DNA from: Knoellia sp. Soil729
Lineage (GTDB): Bacteria; Actinomycetota; Actinomycetes; Actinomycetales; Dermatophilaceae
Direction: 5' to 3'
NCBI RefSeq assembly: GCF_001427985.1
Contig: NZ_LMSA01000001.1
Location: 945,164-1,009,163, forward strand
Length of the DNA stretch: 64,000 nt
Under the pieces are notes generated by a model that was not told the origin of the DNA, did no database searches, and saw only the letters and a list, made by a program, of their open reading frames with translations. This document shows, piece by piece, positions 40,486 to 49,179 of the stretch. Position 1 is the first letter of the stretch, and each line of letters opens with the position of its first letter. The translations under genes and the position numbers were made by a program.

Positions 40486-41166
40486 TCAGTGACCCCGAGC
40501 GATCCACTCCTCGAGCTGCGGCGCCTCGGCCCCGATCGTCGTGGCCTCTCCGTGGCCGGTGAGCACCCGTGTCCCGGAGGGCAGGGTGAGCAGGCGCCTG
40601 CGGATCGAGTCGATGATCTGGTCGAAGTTGCTGAACGACCGGCCCGTCGCACCGGGGCCTCCCTGGAAGAGGGTGTCACCGGTGAAGACGACGTGCATCG
40701 CCGGAACGTGGAAGCAGCAGGAGCCGGGCGAGTGCCCGGGGGTGTGCATGACGCGCAGGGTGACGTCCCCGACGCGGAACTCCTGGCCGTCGCGCATGTC
40801 GTCCGGCGGCGGGGCGTCCTGGCTCAGTGCCCACACCAGCCGTCCCTCACGCTGGAGGTGGACCGGAGCACGTGTCGCGGCGGCCAGCTCGGCCACCGCG
40901 TTGATGTGGTCGTTGTGCCCGTGCGTGAGCAGGATCGCGCGGACGTGCCGCCGCCCCACGACCGAGAGGATCGCCTGAGCATCGTGGGCGGCGTCGATGA
41001 TGATGCACTCGCGCTCGTCGCCGATGACCCAGACGTTGTTGTCGACGTCCCAGGAACCACCGTCGAGCTCGAACGTCCCCGAGGTGACGACACGGTCCAC
41101 GCCGACACCGCCGTGCGACAACGCGATGTCCGTGCCCTGGGTGGCCCGCGACCTGGAGCTTGCCAT
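40486..41166 (-). CDS. MBL-fold hydrolase, mycothiol-linked
   Basis: A 226-aa metallo-beta-lactamase-fold hydrolase with metal motif THGHNDH, then HTPGHSPGSCCF, GDTLFQGGPG and TGHGEAT. It overlaps the end of the S-(hydroxymethyl)mycothiol dehydrogenase gene (TGATG). The same pairing is seen in mycobacteria and many actinobacteria. It may hydrolyse S-formylmycothiol to formate, completing formaldehyde removal; this step is inferred from context. Confidence 0.88.
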   Translation of the reverse strand: MASSRSRATQGTDIALSHGGVGVDRVVTSGTFELDGGSWDVDNNVWVIGDERECIIIDAAHDAQAILSVVGRRHVRAILLTHGHNDHINAVAELAAATRAPVHLQREGRLVWALSQDAPPPDDMRDGQEFRVGDVTLRVMHTPGHSPGSCCFHVPAMHVVFTGDTLFQGGPGATGRSFSNFDQIIDSIRRRLLTLPSGTRVLTGHGEATTIGAEAPQLEEWIARGH

Positions 41167-42251
41167 CAGAGCACCACCACCGATCGCAGGACCTCGCCAC
41201 GTTCCATCTTGTCGAAGGCCTCCTCGACGTCACCGAGGCCGATGCGTTCGGAGACGAAGGCGTCGAGGTCGAAGCGGCCCTGGCGATAGAGGTCGACGAG
41301 CATCGGGAAGTCACGGCTCGGCAGGCAGTCGCCGTACCAGCTCGACTTGAGCGCGCCACCACGACCGAAGATCTCGATCATCGGCAGCGTCACCTGCTTG
41401 TCGGGAGTCGGCACACCGACGAGGACGACGGTCCCGGCGAGGTCGCGCGCATAGAACGCCTGCTCGTAGGTCTCGGGGCGACCGACGGCCTCGACGACGA
41501 CGTCGGCGCCGAAGCCACCGGTGAGCTCTCGGATGCGTTCGACGACATCCTCCGAGGACCCGTTCACCGTGTGGGTGGCACCGAACGCCTTGGCTCCCTC
41601 GAGCTTGCGGTCGTCGACGTCGACGGCGATGACGGTGGTTGCGCCGGCGACGACTGCGCCCGCGATGGCCGCGTTGCCCACGCCGCCGCACCCGATGACG
41701 GCGACCGAGTCGCCGCGGCAGACGCCACCGGTGTTGACCGCCGCGCCGAAGCCGGCCATGACGCCGCACCCGAGGAGCCCCACGGCCGCGGCGTCCGCGT
41801 CGGGGTCGACCTTGGTGCACTGGCCGGCGGCGACGAGCGTCTTCTCGATGAAGGCGCCGATCCCGAGAGCCGGGGTGAGCTCGGTCCCGTCGGTCAGCGT
41901 CATCTTCTGCGTCGCGTTGTGCGTGTTGAAGCAGTACCAGGGCTTGCCCTTGGCACAGGCGCGGCACTGACCGCACACGGCGCGCCAGTTGAGGATGACG
42001 AAGTCGCCCGGCGCGACCTCGGTGACGCCTTCGCCCACGGCCTCGACGACACCGGCGGCCTCGTGGCCGAGCAGGAAGGGGAACTCGTCGTTGATGCCAC
42101 CCTCGCGGTAGTGCAGGTCGGTGTGGCAGACCCCGCAGGACTGCACCTGCACGACTGCCTCGCCCGGCCCGGGGTCGGGCACCACGATGTCGACGAGCTC
42201 GACGTCGGCGCCCCGTTCGCGAGCGATGATCCCCTTGACGGTCTGCGGCAT
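41166..42251 (-). CDS. mscR: S-(hydroxymethyl)mycothiol dehydrogenase
   Basis: A 361-aa zinc-dependent alcohol dehydrogenase, class III-like. Catalytic zinc ligand Cys in [21 protein letters not shown], and structural zinc cluster [18 protein letters not shown]-binding is [15 protein letters not shown]. The sequence is of the mycothiol-dependent formaldehyde dehydrogenase/nitrosothiol reductase type. It oxidises the formaldehyde-mycothiol adduct. It is co-transcribed with the MBL-fold hydrolase. Confidence 0.92.
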   Translation of the reverse strand: MPQTVKGIIARERGADVELVDIVVPDPGPGEAVVQVQSCGVCHTDLHYREGGINDEFPFLLGHEAAGVVEAVGEGVTEVAPGDFVILNWRAVCGQCRACAKGKPWYCFNTHNATQKMTLTDGTELTPALGIGAFIEKTLVAAGQCTKVDPDADAAAVGLLGCGVMAGFGAAVNTGGVCRGDSVAVIGCGGVGNAAIAGAVVAGATTVIAVDVDDRKLEGAKAFGATHTVNGSSEDVVERIRELTGGFGADVVVEAVGRPETYEQAFYARDLAGTVVLVGVPTPDKQVTLPMIEIFGRGGALKSSWYGDCLPSRDFPMLVDLYRQGRFDLDAFVSERIGLGDVEEAFDKMERGEVLRSVVVL

Positions 42252-42343
42252 GTTCCCCTCCGTGGTGTCCCTGGCTGCTCCGACTGTATGCCGTCGAGCA
42301 ACTGCAGCGCCTGCGCAGCGCAGGCGGCGTGTCAGGTGGCGTG

Positions 42344-42838
42344 TCAGGTGGCGGGAACGACCAGCGCCGTGGCGATGGCGGCGACCCCCTCGCCGCGGCC
42401 GGTGAGCCCCAGTCCGTCGGTGGTCGTGCCGCTCACCGACACCGGAGCGCCGCACGCTGCGGACAGCGCCTGCTCTGCCTCTGAGCGCCTCGGGCCGACC
42501 TTGGGACCGTTGCCGACCACCTGGACGGCGATGTTGCCGATCTCGTAGCCGGTCTCCCTCACGAGCCGCGCCGCCTCCGCCAGGAGCGCGACGCCGGACG
42601 CCCCGGCCAGCTCCGGCCGACCGGTGCCGAAGTGCTGGCCCAGGTCACCGATCCCGGCGGCCGAGAAGAGGGCGTCACAGGCCGCGTGGGCGGCGACGTC
42701 GGCGTCGGAGTGGCCGTCCAGGCCCCTCTCACCCGGCCAGTGCAGTCCCGCGACCCACAGCTGGCGATCGGATCCCTCCGGAGCAAGGGCATGGACGTCG
42801 ACACCGATCCCCGTGCGCGGCAACGCCGTTCGCGTCAC
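42344..42838 (-). CDS. ispF: 2-C-methyl-D-erythritol 2,4-cyclodiphosphate synthase
   Basis: A 164-aa enzyme making MEcPP in the non-mevalonate isoprenoid route. Zinc and active-site motifs [26 protein letters not shown] (partly quoted) and [18 protein letters not shown] are present. The GTG start overlaps the SDR stop (GTGA). It ends the carD-ispD-SDR-ispF run, with an SDR gene inserted between ispD and ispF. Confidence 0.96.
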   Translation of the reverse strand: MTRTALPRTGIGVDVHALAPEGSDRQLWVAGLHWPGERGLDGHSDADVAAHAACDALFSAAGIGDLGQHFGTGRPELAGASGVALLAEAARLVRETGYEIGNIAVQVVGNGPKVGPRRSEAEQALSAACGAPVSVSGTTTDGLGLTGRGEGVAAIATALVVPAT

Positions 42839-43605
42839 GACCCGTCCTGCCAGTCGATGGGTCCGCGGTGCAGCAGGTGTGGCGCGGCCTGCGCCACCGG
42901 CTTGACGACGAGGGTGTCGATGTTGACGTGCTGCGGCAGCCCGACGGCGAACGCGACGCAGGCGGCGACGTCGTCAGCCACCAAGGGTCGGTCGACGCCC
43001 TCGTAGACCTTGTCTGCCGCCGACCGGTCACCGTGCAGGCGCGTCAGGGAGAACTCCTCGGTGTGCACCATGCCCGGGCGGATCTCGACGACCCGCACGT
43101 GGGTGCCGTTGAGCTCGAGTCGCAGCGTCTCGGAGACGGCCGACTCCCCGTGCTTGGCCGCGGTGTAACCGCCTCCGCCGGCATAGACACGCTCCCCCGC
43201 GATCGAGCTGATGTTGACGATCGTGGCGCGCGGTGAGCGCCGCAGGAGCGGCAGCGCAGCCTGGGTCACGCGCACGGTCCCGAGGACGTTGGAGGCATAC
43301 ATGGCCTCCCACTCGGCGAGGTCGCCGTCCTCGACGGAGCTCACGCCGATCGCGCCACCCGCGTTGTTGACGAGGACATCGAGCCGCTCGAGCGAGCCAA
43401 CCGACGGGGCGACGCCCTGGGCATCGGTGACGTCGAGCTGGAGCACGGACACGGACTCGCCCAGCTCTGCGGCAAGGGACTCGAGGGGGTCACGTCGACG
43501 GCCGGCGATGACGACGGCATACCCGTCCTCGACGAGCCTGCGGGTGATTGCGGCACCGATGCCGGTGCCACCTCCGGTGACGAGGGCGACGGGTCTCTGG
43601 CTCAC
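42835..43605 (-). CDS. Short-chain dehydrogenase/reductase
   Basis: A 256-aa classical SDR. Cofactor motif [16 protein letters not shown], catalytic Ser region NISSIAG and YTAAKHG (Tyr-x3-Lys) are intact. Its GTG overlaps ispD by 4 bp and its stop overlaps ispF by 4 bp, so it is translated as part of the isoprenoid operon. Substrate unknown; a link with isoprenoids is not implied beyond co-expression. Confidence 0.92.
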   Translation of the reverse strand: MSQRPVALVTGGGTGIGAAITRRLVEDGYAVVIAGRRRDPLESLAAELGESVSVLQLDVTDAQGVAPSVGSLERLDVLVNNAGGAIGVSSVEDGDLAEWEAMYASNVLGTVRVTQAALPLLRRSPRATIVNISSIAGERVYAGGGGYTAAKHGESAVSETLRLELNGTHVRVVEIRPGMVHTEEFSLTRLHGDRSAADKVYEGVDRPLVADDVAACVAFAVGLPQHVNIDTLVVKPVAQAAPHLLHRGPIDWQDGS

Positions 43606-44273
43606 GCACCGAGGATACGGCCGGCGTGCGCGAGGTCGGCCGCAGTGGTGATCTTGAAGGCGAGCTCGTCGCCCTCGAGCACCTCCACCGTGACGCCGAG
43701 CAGCTCGACGAGGGCTGCGTCGTCGGTGGCCTCGGCGCCGGAGCCGTGCGCTCTCGTGAGGACGGCGCGCCGGAAGGCCTGCGGTGTCTGGATGGCCCGC
43801 AGGCTGGAGCGGTCCGGCGTCGCGACGACACGACCGTCGCCGTCCACCTGCTTGATGGTGTCGGTCACGGGCAGACCGGGCACGACCGCATCGCGCCCGT
43901 CGCGCACCGCCGCCACGAGGCGGTCGAAGAGGGAGGCGGGGGCCAGGCAGCGGGCGGCGTCGTGGACGAGCACGACCTCAATGTTGGCTCGCAGGGCCGC
44001 GAGCCCGGCCGACACCGAGTGCGTGCGCTCCACCCCGCCGGCGACGACCGAGATGTCGTCGGCGCGAGCATGAGATGACACGAGCGCGCCCGCCTCCCGG
44101 AGGTGGGAGGCGGGCGCGACGATGATGATCTGGGTGATGTCCGCAGCCTGGAACGCGCGCGAGACGGCGTGCTCGATGACCGTGCTGCCCGCGACGCGGA
44201 CGAATGCCTTGGGCTGCGTTGCCCCGAGCCTCGTGCCCTGTCCAGCGGCAACGAGGATGACACCTGCGTTCAG
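43602..44273 (-). CDS. ispD: MEP cytidylyltransferase, likely CTG start
   Basis: A 223-aa enzyme that makes CDP-methylerythritol. The nucleotide-binding motif [32 protein letters not shown] and DTIKQV are intact. No ATG, GTG or TTG lies before this motif in frame. CTG at 44271-44273 overlaps the carD stop as CTGA, matching the ATGA/GTGA coupling used by the neighbours; the next ATG (44081) would remove the catalytic loop. So CTG is the likely start. A single-base error cannot be excluded. Confidence 0.9.
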   Translation of the reverse strand: MNAGVILVAAGQGTRLGATQPKAFVRVAGSTVIEHAVSRAFQAADITQIIIVAPASHLREAGALVSSHARADDISVVAGGVERTHSVSAGLAALRANIEVVLVHDAARCLAPASLFDRLVAAVRDGRDAVVPGLPVTDTIKQVDGDGRVVATPDRSSLRAIQTPQAFRRAVLTRAHGSGAEATDDAALVELLGVTVEVLEGDELAFKITTAADLAHAGRILGA

Positions 44274-44752
44274 GACGCGAGGACCTCGTCGAGGATGGTC
44301 TCGGCCTTGTCCTCGTCCGTCTTCTCGGCCAGCGCGAGCTCGGACACGAGGATCTGGCGAGCCTTGGAGAGCATGCGCTTCTCGCCGGCGGACAGGCCGC
44401 GGTCCTTGTCACGGCGCCAGAGGTCGCGCACGACCTCGGCGACCTTGATGACGTCACCCGAGGCGAGCTTCTCGAGGTTGGCCTTGAAGCGACGTGACCA
44501 GTTGGTCGGCTCCTCGGCAAACGGGGCCCTCAGCACCTCGAAGACCTTCTCGAGGCCGGCCTTGTCGACGACGTCACGCACGCCGACCAGATCACAGTTC
44601 TCGGCGGGGACCTCGATGACGAGGTCTCCTTGGGCCACCTTGAGCTTCAGGTAGAGCTTCTCCACGCCCTTGATGGTGCGCTTGTTGATCTCTTCGATGC
44701 GCGCAGCCCCATGGTGGGGGTACACGACCGTTTCGCCGACCTTGAAAACCAT
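44270..44752 (-). CDS. carD: RNA polymerase-binding regulator CarD
   Basis: A 160-aa CarD/CdnL protein: the N-terminal RNAP-interacting domain ([19 protein letters not shown]) and a helical DNA-binding domain ([40 protein letters not shown]). It stabilises open promoter complexes and controls rRNA output. The ATG at 44752 has AAAGGGG about 9 nt upstream. It heads the operon continuing into ispD. Confidence 0.96.
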   Translation of the reverse strand: MVFKVGETVVYPHHGAARIEEINKRTIKGVEKLYLKLKVAQGDLVIEVPAENCDLVGVRDVVDKAGLEKVFEVLRAPFAEEPTNWSRRFKANLEKLASGDVIKVAEVVRDLWRRDKDRGLSAGEKRMLSKARQILVSELALAEKTDEDKAETILDEVLAS

Positions 44753-44984
44753 ATGCAACTTGCCCCTTTCGCGAGTGCAAGTTTAACACGCCGAGAGCGA
44801 CACACGGAATCCTGCTCAACGGCATACCTGCAGGTCAGGACGGTGAAAACCCTTGGGCGGCAGCGAAACTGGGGCTTGACACATCGTCGTTCGCGTGCCT
44901 GCGGTCCGTGCCCGTCGGGCCCCACCCGCCTCGCGGGCACTCCTGCGCACACGCCGAAGACCGCTGATCGCTACGCTGTCCCAC
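44753..44984. other. Divergent gap between carD and lipoprotein genes
   Basis: About 230 bp. It has the carD ribosome site, a CGGCATAC octamer at 44821 and TACGCT (44972-44977) for the lipoprotein gene. No other gene seen. Confidence 0.5.
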
Positions 44985-45581
44985 GTGACGACCGCACTTG
45001 TGACGACTCCCCGCCAACGCCTGCGCGCGACCCTTGCGGCCGCGGCGCTCGGCAGCACCCTGCTCGGCGGCTGCGCCGTCTTCTCGCCCATGCAGACCGA
45101 CGTCGCCTACCGGGCCGCCGACGGCGAGAACGCCACCTTCGGCAACCTGGACGTGCGCGGCCTCGTCGTCGTGTCGAGGGCCGACGGCCAGTCGGGCAAC
45201 ATCACCGGTCAGCTGGTCAACACGGGCAACGAGGACATGGACGTCGCCTTCGCCAGCGAGGGAGGCCCGGGCGGCAAGGTCACCGTCCCTCGTCACTCCT
45301 CCGTCAGCCTGGGCGAGGGCGGGTCGTCCTCGCTGCCCACCGTGAAGGCCGAGCCGGGCGACGTGCTGCAGCTGCAGGTCACCACGCCAGGCACCGGGCA
45401 GAACCTGCTCACCGTGCCGGTTCTGCCCCCCAACAACTACTACAAGGGCTACGCAGCGAGCCCCTCGCCGAGCTCTTCGGACAGCCCCTCGGCCAGCCCG
45501 TCCGCCAGCCCCTCGGCCAGCCCGTCCGCCAGCCCCTCGGCCAGCCCGTCCGCCAGCCCCTCGGCGACCCCCACCAGCTGA
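44985..45581 (+). CDS. Putative lipoprotein with Ser-Pro-Ala repeat tail
   Basis: A 198-aa exported protein. The N-terminus has a signal with lipobox LLGGC (about residues 24-28), a beta-rich domain (NLDVRGLVVVSR, NITGQLVNTGNEDMDVAF) like the copper-chaperone/DUF461-type or mycobacterial LpqE-like lipoproteins, and a low-complexity tail of SPSASPSA repeats. TACGCT 7 nt before GTG suggests a leaderless transcript. It may be surface-anchored. Function unknown. Confidence 0.75.
   Translation: MTTALVTTPRQRLRATLAAAALGSTLLGGCAVFSPMQTDVAYRAADGENATFGNLDVRGLVVVSRADGQSGNITGQLVNTGNEDMDVAFASEGGPGGKVTVPRHSSVSLGEGGSSSLPTVKAEPGDVLQLQVTTPGTGQNLLTVPVLPPNNYYKGYAASPSPSSSDSPSASPSASPSASPSASPSASPSASPSATPTS
45483..45562 (+). 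repeat. 24-bp tandem repeat encoding SPSASPSA
   Basis: Unit CAGCCCCTCGGCCAGCCCGT plus CCGC is repeated about three times within the lipoprotein tail, in frame. Copies are near identical, so length is probably variable between strains. Confidence 0.8.
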
Positions 45582-45602
45582 CCGAGCCCTTCCGTATGCC
45601 GG

Positions 45603-45637
45603 GAGCCCACCGTGCGCGACCGTGCGCCGGTGGGCTC
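45603..45637 (+). terminator. Terminator after the lipoprotein gene
   Basis: GAGCCCACCG and CGGTGGGCTC, a 10-bp perfect stem, 21 bp past the stop. Confidence 0.7.
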
Positions 45638-45654
45638 TCGCGTGCCGCACAGGA

Positions 45655-45723
45655 CCACTGGTTGCCCGTTCGGCCAGTGGGTCCGCGCCACTGGTTGCGC
45701 GTTCGGCACGCCGAACGGGCAGT
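45655..45723. repeat. Intergenic repeat family B, copy 1
   Basis: Contains TGGTTGCCCGTTCGGCCAGTG and a nested GCCCGTTCGG/CCGAACGGGC stem. Related to 58507-58569. Both are between convergent genes. Confidence 0.65.
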
Positions 45724-45739
45724 CAGTACGCGGGTTCGG

Positions 45740-46420
45740 TCAGGCCTCGAACTTGTAGCCCAGCCCGCGCACGGTGACGATGTGCCGCGGCGCCGCAGGG
45801 TCGGGCTCGACCTTGGCGCGCAGCCGCTTGACGTGGACGTCGAGGGTCTTGGTGTCGCCGACGTAGTCGCTGCCCCACACCCGGTCGATGAGCTGCATCC
45901 GGGTCAGGACGCGACCGGTGTTGCGCAGCAACATCTCCAGCAGCTCGAACTCCTTGAGCGGCAGCTGCGTCGCGGCGCCACCGACGGTCACCACGTGGCG
46001 CTCGACGTCCATCCGGACGGGACCGGCCTCGAGCGTCGCCGGCAGCAGCTCCTCGGGCTCGCTGAGCCGGCGCAGCACCGCCTTGATCCGGGCGAGCAGC
46101 TCACGCGAGGAGTAGGGCTTGGTGACGTAGTCGTCGGCGCCGAGCTCCAGGCCGACGACCTTGTCGATCTCACTGTCCTTGGCGGTGAGCATGATCACCG
46201 GGACGTTGGAGCGCTGGCGGAGCGCACGGCATACGTCCACGCCGGAAAGGCCGGGAAGCATGAGGTCGAGGAGCACGAGATCTGCCCCGGCACTGTCGAA
46301 GTCCGTGAGGGCGTCGTTGCCGTTCTCGGCCACACTCACCTCGTAGCCCTCCTTGCGCAGGAGGTAGGACAGGGGGTCCGAGAAGGACACTTCGTCCTCG
46401 ACGACGAGAATGCGGGTCAT
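45740..46420 (-). CDS. regX3: Response regulator RegX3 (phosphate)
   Basis: A 226-aa OmpR-type regulator: receiver domain (MTRILVVEDEVSF, phospho-Asp in VLLDLMLPG, KPYSSRELLARIKAVLRR in part) and winged helix (LPLKEFELLEMLLRNTGRVLTR in part, GLGYKFEA end). The senX3 stop overlaps its ATG. It activates phosphate-starvation genes, likely binding the PHO box upstream of phoU. Confidence 0.93.
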   Translation of the reverse strand: MTRILVVEDEVSFSDPLSYLLRKEGYEVSVAENGNDALTDFDSAGADLVLLDLMLPGLSGVDVCRALRQRSNVPVIMLTAKDSEIDKVVGLELGADDYVTKPYSSRELLARIKAVLRRLSEPEELLPATLEAGPVRMDVERHVVTVGGAATQLPLKEFELLEMLLRNTGRVLTRMQLIDRVWGSDYVGDTKTLDVHVKRLRAKVEPDPAAPRHIVTVRGLGYKFEA

Positions 46421-47601
46421 CCTGGCTGCTCTCCTTGTGCCGTGCCGACCGCCGGTCGGTCGGAGTCTGCCGCACCCCGGACGGAGGCGGCAGGAAGTCT
46501 CATGGTGAAGGTGGAACCGTGGCCCTCCTCGCTCCACACCGCCACGTCGCCGCCGTGGATCGCGCAGACGTGCTTGACGATGGCGAGCCCCAGGCCCGTG
46601 CCACCGGTGGCTCTGGAGCGGGCGGCGTCGACCCGGTAGAAGCGCTCGAAGATGCGGCTCTGCTCCATCTCCGGGATGCCCTGGCCCTGGTCGGACACGG
46701 TGATCTCGACGGTGTCACCGACCCGACGGGCGGCGACGGCCACTCGGGTGCCGGCCTCGGAGTAGTTCACGGCGTTGGACACGAGGTTGGCGACTGCGGT
46801 CGCGAGCAGCTCGGCGTCACCGAAGACGCTGGCGCGTTCGTCGGCGGCGGCCTCGAGGGTGATCTGGCGCGAGTCGGCGGCGACCCGCACCCGGTCGACG
46901 GCCTCGGCGAGAACCTGTGGGATCTGCACGAGCTCTGGCTCGTGCAGGGTGTCGGCGACCTGGAGGCGGGAGAGGTCGACGATCTCCTTGACGAGGCGGG
47001 TGAGCCGCGTCGACTCGACCTGGATGCGGGCGGCGAAGCGCGACACCGCCTCGGGGTCGTCGCGCGCGTCGAGGACCGCCTCCGCGAGGAGGGCGATGCC
47101 ACCGACCGGGGTCTTGAGCTCGTGCGACACGTTGGCCACGAAGTCGCGTCGGACCTCCTCGACCCGGCGGGCGTGGGTGTGGTCCTCGGCGAGGATGAGG
47201 ATGTGAGGGGCACCCAACGGGGCGACGCGGGCCTTCATCAGCGTGTTGGTCGTCGACCCGAAGCCACGCGAGAGCTCCAGCTCGACCTCGCGGATCTCGC
47301 CGTCACGGCGGACCTGACGGGCAAGCTGGCGCAGCTCGGTGTGGACGAGCTCCCCGTGGCGCACGAGGCCATGGCTCACGGCCGAGGCGGAGTTGTTGAC
47401 CACGGCGTCCGAGGAGTCCAGGACGATGGCGACCGAGCGGAGCACCGCCAGGACGTCACTCACTCCCGCGGGCAGGGGTGGAGGGGCGCTCGGCGGGATG
47501 GTCTTGAGGGTGCGTTCGCTGAACCTGCTGGCTGCGACGGCCACGGCACCGATGACGAGCCCCAGGCCGCCACCCAGTGTTCCCGCAACCGTCGCATCCA
47601 C
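46417..47601 (-). CDS. senX3: Sensor histidine kinase SenX3
   Basis: A 394-aa membrane sensor. One hydrophobic segment at the N-terminus (LGGGLGLVIGAVAVAA), a PAS-like region, H-box VSHELKTPVGGIALLAE, N-box LVSNAVNYS, G1 SDQGQGIPEMEQ and G2 GGTGLGLAIV. The GTG at 47601 follows TACGCT by 6 nt (leaderless pattern). It works with RegX3; PhoU is divergently encoded, as in other actinobacteria. Confidence 0.93.
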   Translation of the reverse strand: MDATVAGTLGGGLGLVIGAVAVAASRFSERTLKTIPPSAPPPLPAGVSDVLAVLRSVAIVLDSSDAVVNNSASAVSHGLVRHGELVHTELRQLARQVRRDGEIREVELELSRGFGSTTNTLMKARVAPLGAPHILILAEDHTHARRVEEVRRDFVANVSHELKTPVGGIALLAEAVLDARDDPEAVSRFAARIQVESTRLTRLVKEIVDLSRLQVADTLHEPELVQIPQVLAEAVDRVRVAADSRQITLEAAADERASVFGDAELLATAVANLVSNAVNYSEAGTRVAVAARRVGDTVEITVSDQGQGIPEMEQSRIFERFYRVDAARSRATGGTGLGLAIVKHVCAIHGGDVAVWSEEGHGSTFTMRLPAASVRGAADSDRPAVGTAQGEQPG

Positions 47602-47673
47602 GCTGCCAGCGTAGACGGGCCCACAGGGCGCTCCCGACCTCTCACCCGGCCGCGTGGGAGGAGGGAGACAGAT

Positions 47674-47706
47674 GTTCACCTTGGCGCTGACGGGAATTCA
47701 CCACCG
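47674..47706. promoter_or_regulatory. PHO box: three 11-nt direct units
   Basis: GTTCACCTTGG, CGCTGACGGGA and ATTCACCACCG follow without gaps. Outer units match the GTTCACC consensus of PhoP/RegX3 sites in actinobacteria. Lies between senX3 and phoU. Confidence 0.7.
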
Positions 47707-47788
47707 CGTGCCACGCTGCCGACGTCGCCGCTTCACGTCTGCGCGCCCGCCGGGCCGGAGGGCGCCGTCACCGTCTGAGAGGGAGCAC

Positions 47789-48496
47789 ATGCGCAAGGCA
47801 TTTCACGAGGAGCTGGACCGGGTCACCGAAGGGCTCGTCGAGATGACTCGACTCGCGAGCTCGGCGATGTCCCGGGCCACGACGGCGCTCCTCGACGCCG
47901 ATGTCCAGCTCGCCGAGTCGGTCATCGGTGCGGACATCGAGATCGACGCCCTGCGCGAGGAGCTCGACCTGCTCTCGTTCGACCTGCTCGCCCTCCAGCA
48001 GCCGGTCGCGACCGACCTGCGCATGGTCGTCACGTCGATGCGGATGAGCTCGGACATCGAGCGCATGGGCGACCTCGCCCGGCACGTCGCCAAGGTGGCT
48101 CGGCTGCGCTACCCGAACTCCGCGGTTCCCCCCGAGCTCCGGTCGATCATCCTCGAGATGGGGCAGGTGGCCGAGCGCATCGTCACCAAGGCGGGTTCGG
48201 TGATCGCGGCCCGTGACGTCGAGGCCGCCCGTCAGATCGAGCGCGACGACGACGCGATGGACGAGCTGCACCGCCGGCTCTTCGAGCGCCTCGCGGCCGA
48301 CTCGTGGAACCACCCGACCGAGACGACCGTGGACCTCACGCTGGTCGGCCGCTACTACGAGCGCTTCGGTGACCACGCCGTGTCGGTCGCGCGCCGCGTC
48401 GTCTTCCTCGTCACCGGTGAGAAGGGCGTCGACAACGGCTCCAGCCACGAGGACGACGAGGACGACCAGGCCTTCCCGGAGACCAAGACCCCCTGA
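47789..48496 (+). CDS. phoU: Phosphate transport regulator PhoU
   Basis: A 235-aa helical protein with two PhoU repeats: MRKAFHEELDRVTEGLVEM, MRMSSDIERMGDLARHVAKVARL (in part) and TLVGRYYERFGDHAVSVARRVVFLVTGE (in part). Metal-binding ExxxD sites are in both. It silences phosphate signalling via the sensor kinase. GGGAG is 4 nt before the ATG. The PHO box upstream supports autoregulation. Confidence 0.95.
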   Translation: MRKAFHEELDRVTEGLVEMTRLASSAMSRATTALLDADVQLAESVIGADIEIDALREELDLLSFDLLALQQPVATDLRMVVTSMRMSSDIERMGDLARHVAKVARLRYPNSAVPPELRSIILEMGQVAERIVTKAGSVIAARDVEAARQIERDDDAMDELHRRLFERLAADSWNHPTETTVDLTLVGRYYERFGDHAVSVARRVVFLVTGEKGVDNGSSHEDDEDDQAFPETKTP

Positions 48497-48522
48497 CGGC
48501 CCTCCCCGGCAACCCCCACCTG

Positions 48523-48564
48523 CGTCCGCAGGGTTGGTCGCCAACCCCACCAGCCCTGCGGACG
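48523..48564 (+). terminator. Terminator after phoU
   Basis: CGTCCGCAGGG and CCCTGCGGACG stem with inner GTTGG/CCAAC hairpin, 25 bp past the stop. Confidence 0.75.
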
Positions 48565-48650
48565 TTTCTCGTATGCCGTGCCACTCAACCTTTGCCCCCG
48601 AACTCGCGTTTCTCAGGGTGACGGGTTCCTGCGAGGGCGAGGATGGCGAC

Positions 48651-49178
48651 GTGGACGAAGACGAAGCGGCGTTCGCCGAGTTCGTGACGCACGAGTGGTC
48701 CCGCCTCGTGCGCGTGGGCTACCTGCTCACCGGCGACGTCGGGCGCGCCGAGGACCTTGTGCAGCAGGCCCTTGTCAAGGTCCACCGCCACTGGTCGCGC
48801 GTCTCCCGTGAAGGTTCCCCCTACGCCTACACCCGGGCTGCGGTCAGCAACGAGTCGAGCTCGTGGTGGCGGCGTCGTCGGGTCCCCGAGGACCTCGGCG
48901 AGGTCCCGTCGGTCACGGACTCGGGCAAGGCGGACGCCTATGCGGTCGTGGACAGCCGCGACGAGCTCGTCAGGGTGCTCTCCACCCTGCCACCACGGAT
49001 GCGGGCGGTCATTGTGCTGCGGTTCTACGAGGACCTCTCGGAGAGCGAGACCGCCAAGGCCCTGGGCATGTCGGTGGGCTCGGTCAAGAGCCAGACCTCG
49101 CGTGGTCTCGGCCGGCTGCGCCTCGCGATGACCGGACCCGCCGTGCCCGCGAGCAGCCTGCAGACGAACGGAGCCTGA
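48651..49178 (+). CDS. RNA polymerase sigma factor, SigE/ECF group
   Basis: A 175-aa sigma-70-family factor: region 2 FVTHEWSRLVRVGYLLTGDVGRAEDLVQQAL (partly quoted) and region 4 LPPRMRAVIVLRFYEDLSESETAKALGMSVGSVKSQTSRGL (partly quoted), of the actinobacterial SigE-family (TIGR02983-like). GTG was preferred because GAGG lies 8 nt upstream. The following gene begins 1 bp later and probably encodes its regulator. Confidence 0.9.
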   Translation: MDEDEAAFAEFVTHEWSRLVRVGYLLTGDVGRAEDLVQQALVKVHRHWSRVSREGSPYAYTRAAVSNESSSWWRRRRVPEDLGEVPSVTDSGKADAYAVVDSRDELVRVLSTLPPRMRAVIVLRFYEDLSESETAKALGMSVGSVKSQTSRGLGRLRLAMTGPAVPASSLQTNGA

Positions 49179-49179
49179 G

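Noticed and set aside
39313-41289. 658-codon open frame opposite cysS and the MBL-fold gene
   Set aside because: It crosses two real genes on the other strand and has no recognisable domain.
44895-44984. N-terminal extension of the lipoprotein
   Set aside because: It is Arg/Pro-rich without conservation; the GTG at 44985 gives a correct signal peptide and follows a TACGCT hexamer.
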